This document shows, in pieces, positions 62,185-64,000 of a DNA stretch of 64,000 bases. The stretch is from positions 1-64,000 of the forward strand of contig NZ_OY782855.1 in assembly GCF_963678425.1 (NCBI RefSeq). Direction: 5' to 3'. This stretch comes from an uncultured Bacteroides sp. (GTDB lineage: Bacteria > Bacteroidota > Bacteroidia > Bacteroidales > Bacteroidaceae). The translations under genes and the position numbers were made by a program. The stretch's first letter is position 1, and each line of letters begins with the position of its first letter. Below the pieces are notes generated by a model. The model was not told where the DNA came from, searched no databases, and saw only the letters and a list, made by a program, of their open reading frames with translations.

Positions 62185-63024
62185 ATGAGTTTACAAGGAC
62201 AAAAGTTTATTTCTCCCGGAGTTTGGTTTTCTTTAATTTACCCATCATCCTGGAACGAGTTTGAGGATGCAGAAGATAGCTTCCTGTTTTACAATCCCAA
62301 TAAATGGACGGGCAATTTCCGTATTTCTGCATACAGGGATGATAGAAATAGTAAATATGGGAAAGAATCGGTGGATTATGAGCTAAAGGAAAATAAGAAT
62401 GCCACGCAGGTAAAGCTGGGTGACTTGATTTGTGCCTATAGCAAAGAGATGTTTCAGGAAGAAGGTGCTTATTATGTAACTCATGTATGGATTACTGGTA
62501 TTGATAACGTGGCCTTTGAATGTACATTTACAGTTCCTAAAGGGAATAGCATAGCGGAGGCTGAAGAAATTATTTCTACTTTGAAAGCTTACCCTACGGG
62601 CAAACAACCGGATCTTGAGATTATCCCTATCCGGATATTGGAAATCAATGCTGTTAATGAGGCTTTTGAATGGGCTTCGAATACGATAAAAAAGCAATTG
62701 AAGAAGGATTTTACTTCTTCGGAAGAAGATATTGCCAAGATTCAGCAATTAATAGATAATGGCAGTTTCAAACCACAGCAAAGAGAAGTCTGGGAATCAT
62801 TTGGAATTGCTTTTGGTACTATTATGGAAAATCAGATAGACGGAATGGAATGGGTAACTGTTATTAAAGGTAAGCAAGAAATCCCGGGGCTACGTTTTAA
62901 GGATAGTGAATTGGTAATCTATCCTACTGAGTTGGTGTGGAATTCTGTTCGTTCAGAACAAAAATGTGATTTGAATGCCATCTTTGAGGAGGTTAAGCAG
63001 CAGGTAGAAAAAGAATTGAACTAA
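62185..63024 (+). CDS. DUF3805-like cytoplasmic protein
   Basis: 279 residues from the ATG giving MSLQGQKFISPGVWFSLIYP; a longer TTG reading would overlap the previous stop. No signal peptide or membrane segment. The first ~140 residues (SSWNEFEDAEDSFLFYNPNKWTGNFRISAYRD...) match what I know as DUF3805. The second half has a DUF-like domain with acidic ends. Function unknown. It is between the transglutaminase-like gene and the ABC-F gene, 18 bp before the latter. Confidence 0.65.
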   Translation: MSLQGQKFISPGVWFSLIYPSSWNEFEDAEDSFLFYNPNKWTGNFRISAYRDDRNSKYGKESVDYELKENKNATQVKLGDLICAYSKEMFQEEGAYYVTHVWITGIDNVAFECTFTVPKGNSIAEAEEIISTLKAYPTGKQPDLEIIPIRILEINAVNEAFEWASNTIKKQLKKDFTSSEEDIAKIQQLIDNGSFKPQQREVWESFGIAFGTIMENQIDGMEWVTVIKGKQEIPGLRFKDSELVIYPTELVWNSVRSEQKCDLNAIFEEVKQQVEKELN

Positions 63025-63042
63025 AAATTAGTAGATAAAAAG

Positions 63043-64000
63043 ATGGCGAGTTATATGCAGATAGACGGGTTAACTAAATCTTTTGGAGATTTGGTCCTGT
63101 TTAATGAAATCTCATTTGGTATTGCAGATGGCCAAAGAATTGGTCTTATAGCTAAGAATGGTAGTGGAAAAACCACTTTATTAAATATAATTGCAGGAAA
63201 AGAAGGCTACGATTCTGGAAACATTGTCTTTAGAAGAGATCTTCGGATTGCTTATCTAGAGCAGGATCCTCACTATCCGGAAGAGTTGACAGTGTTAGAG
63301 GCTTGCTTTCATTCAAACAATGATACCGTACAGCTGCTTAAAGAGTATGAGGAATGTATGGAAACTGAAGGTCATCCCGGCTTACAGGATTTATTGATTA
63401 GAATGGATCATGAAAAGGCATGGGATTATGAACGTAAAGCTAAACAAATTCTTTCACAATTAAAAATACGGAACTTTGACCAGCAGGTTAAATCTCTTTC
63501 CGGAGGACAGTTAAAGCGTGTAGCTCTTGCCAATACGCTAATTACAGAACCGGACCTATTAATTCTCGATGAGCCTACCAATCACCTTGATCTGGATATG
63601 ACTGAGTGGCTTGAAGAATATCTGAGACGCACAAATATCAGTTTACTGATGGTAACGCATGACAGGTACTTCCTTGACCGGGTTTGCTCAGAAATTATTG
63701 AAATTGACAATAAACAAATTTATCAATATAAGGGAAACTATAGCTATTATCTGGAGAAAAGGCAGGAACGGATTGATTCTACCAATGTTGAAATAGAACG
63801 TGCTAATAATCTTTATCGCACCGAACTGGACTGGATGCGCCGAATGCCACAAGCTCGTGCACACAAAGCCAAATATAGACAAGATGCATTTTATGAGATT
63901 GAAAAAGTAGCTAAACAGCGTTTTAATAATGATAATGTGAAGCTGGAAGTCAAGTCAGCATATATTGGCTCGAAAATATTTGAAGCCGATCATCTTTATA
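63043..64000 (+). CDS. ABC-F family ATPase (Uup-like), 3' truncated by window
   Basis: The first 319 codons are visible, from MASYMQIDGLTKSFG; a second ATG lies four codons on. The first ABC domain has Walker A AKNGSGKTT, signature LSGGQLKRVALANTL, Walker B LLILDEPTNHLD and H-loop VTHDRYFLDRVC. Then comes the ABC-F linker (YQYKGNYSYYLEKRQERID... RMPQARAHKAKYRQ). The second ABC domain lies outside the window. Such proteins act on the ribosome; the Uup-like subclass is linked to ribosome function and DNA maintenance. Confidence 0.92.
   Translation, partial: MASYMQIDGLTKSFGDLVLFNEISFGIADGQRIGLIAKNGSGKTTLLNIIAGKEGYDSGNIVFRRDLRIAYLEQDPHYPEELTVLEACFHSNNDTVQLLKEYEECMETEGHPGLQDLLIRMDHEKAWDYERKAKQILSQLKIRNFDQQVKSLSGGQLKRVALANTLITEPDLLILDEPTNHLDLDMTEWLEEYLRRTNISLLMVTHDRYFLDRVCSEIIEIDNKQIYQYKGNYSYYLEKRQERIDSTNVEIERANNLYRTELDWMRRMPQARAHKAKYRQDAFYEIEKVAKQRFNNDNVKLEVKSAYIGSKIFEADHLY

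Noticed and set aside
1..64000. tRNA or rRNA genes
   Set aside because: None seen by eye on either strand; a covariance-model search was not possible here.

Overview
The window comes from a Bacteroidales genome, most likely the genus Bacteroides or a close relative. Supporting signs are AT-rich DNA, many -7 boxes of the TAnnTTTG type, almost no Shine-Dalgarno sequences, gldE/gldD next to mutY and ssb, a BtuB/BtuG-type vitamin B12 surface locus, NtrC-type control of an FtsX-permease exporter, and secreted proteins with type-A sorting-like C-termini. It is a chromosomal mosaic of conserved housekeeping blocks and accessory patches.

Layout. 1-2.9 kb: 3' end of a GH13 amylase, then rlmH divergent from a DUF4783 gene and nadC. 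3.1-6.4 kb: an ECF sigma factor, a membrane anti-sigma-like protein with a barrel-like C-terminus, a lipoprotein and an exported protein. 6.4-20.7 kb: FMN oxidoreductase, alanine dehydrogenase, ammonium transporter, TIGR01777 epimerase, M23 peptidase, C69 dipeptidase, phosphohexomutase, BamE-like lipoprotein, cytidine deaminase, glucosaminidase-LysM protein and a secreted toroid-like glycosidase. 20.9-26.6 kb: an accessory patch of unknown exported proteins with a duplicated gene, unusual periodic repeats and an IS3-family element. 27-30.5 kb: a large secreted metallophosphoesterase.

30.8-44.8 kb is the most system-like block. A membrane-fusion protein, six FtsX/MacB-type permeases in three pairs, one ATPase and a TolC-like protein form an efflux cluster, followed by an NtrC-type activator and a histidine kinase. 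A well-spaced sigma-54 promoter (TGGCAC-N5-TTGAA) lies just upstream of the first gene, so the activator probably drives the cluster. The cluster shows decay: the TolC gene carries a frameshift, and an 85-bp scar keeps only the first 10 codons and the last ~16 codons of what looks like a seventh permease.

45-51.6 kb is a conserved core: RNase G, a 30-aa basic COX24-like peptide, HU, mutY, ssb, gldE, gldD and a phosphopantetheinyl transferase. 51.6-56.9 kb is a cobalamin-riboswitch-controlled operon (DUF4465 protein, BtuB, BtuG-like propeller, surface protein). Upstream of it lies a 1.4-kb gene-free region with a second cobalamin riboswitch that has its own promoter and a perfect 12-bp-stem terminator but no recognisable gene, making it a candidate B12-controlled non-coding RNA. 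58.3-64 kb: a PhoR/OmpR-type two-component pair, a transglutaminase-like protein, a DUF3805 protein and the start of an ABC-F ATPase.

A recurrent, unexplained theme is intergenic DNA in which a short motif returns at near-exact 21-23 bp or 32 bp spacing (about two or three helical turns), with a different motif at each locus: 3.0, 24.9, 25.1, 40.5, 44.8 and 57.1 kb.
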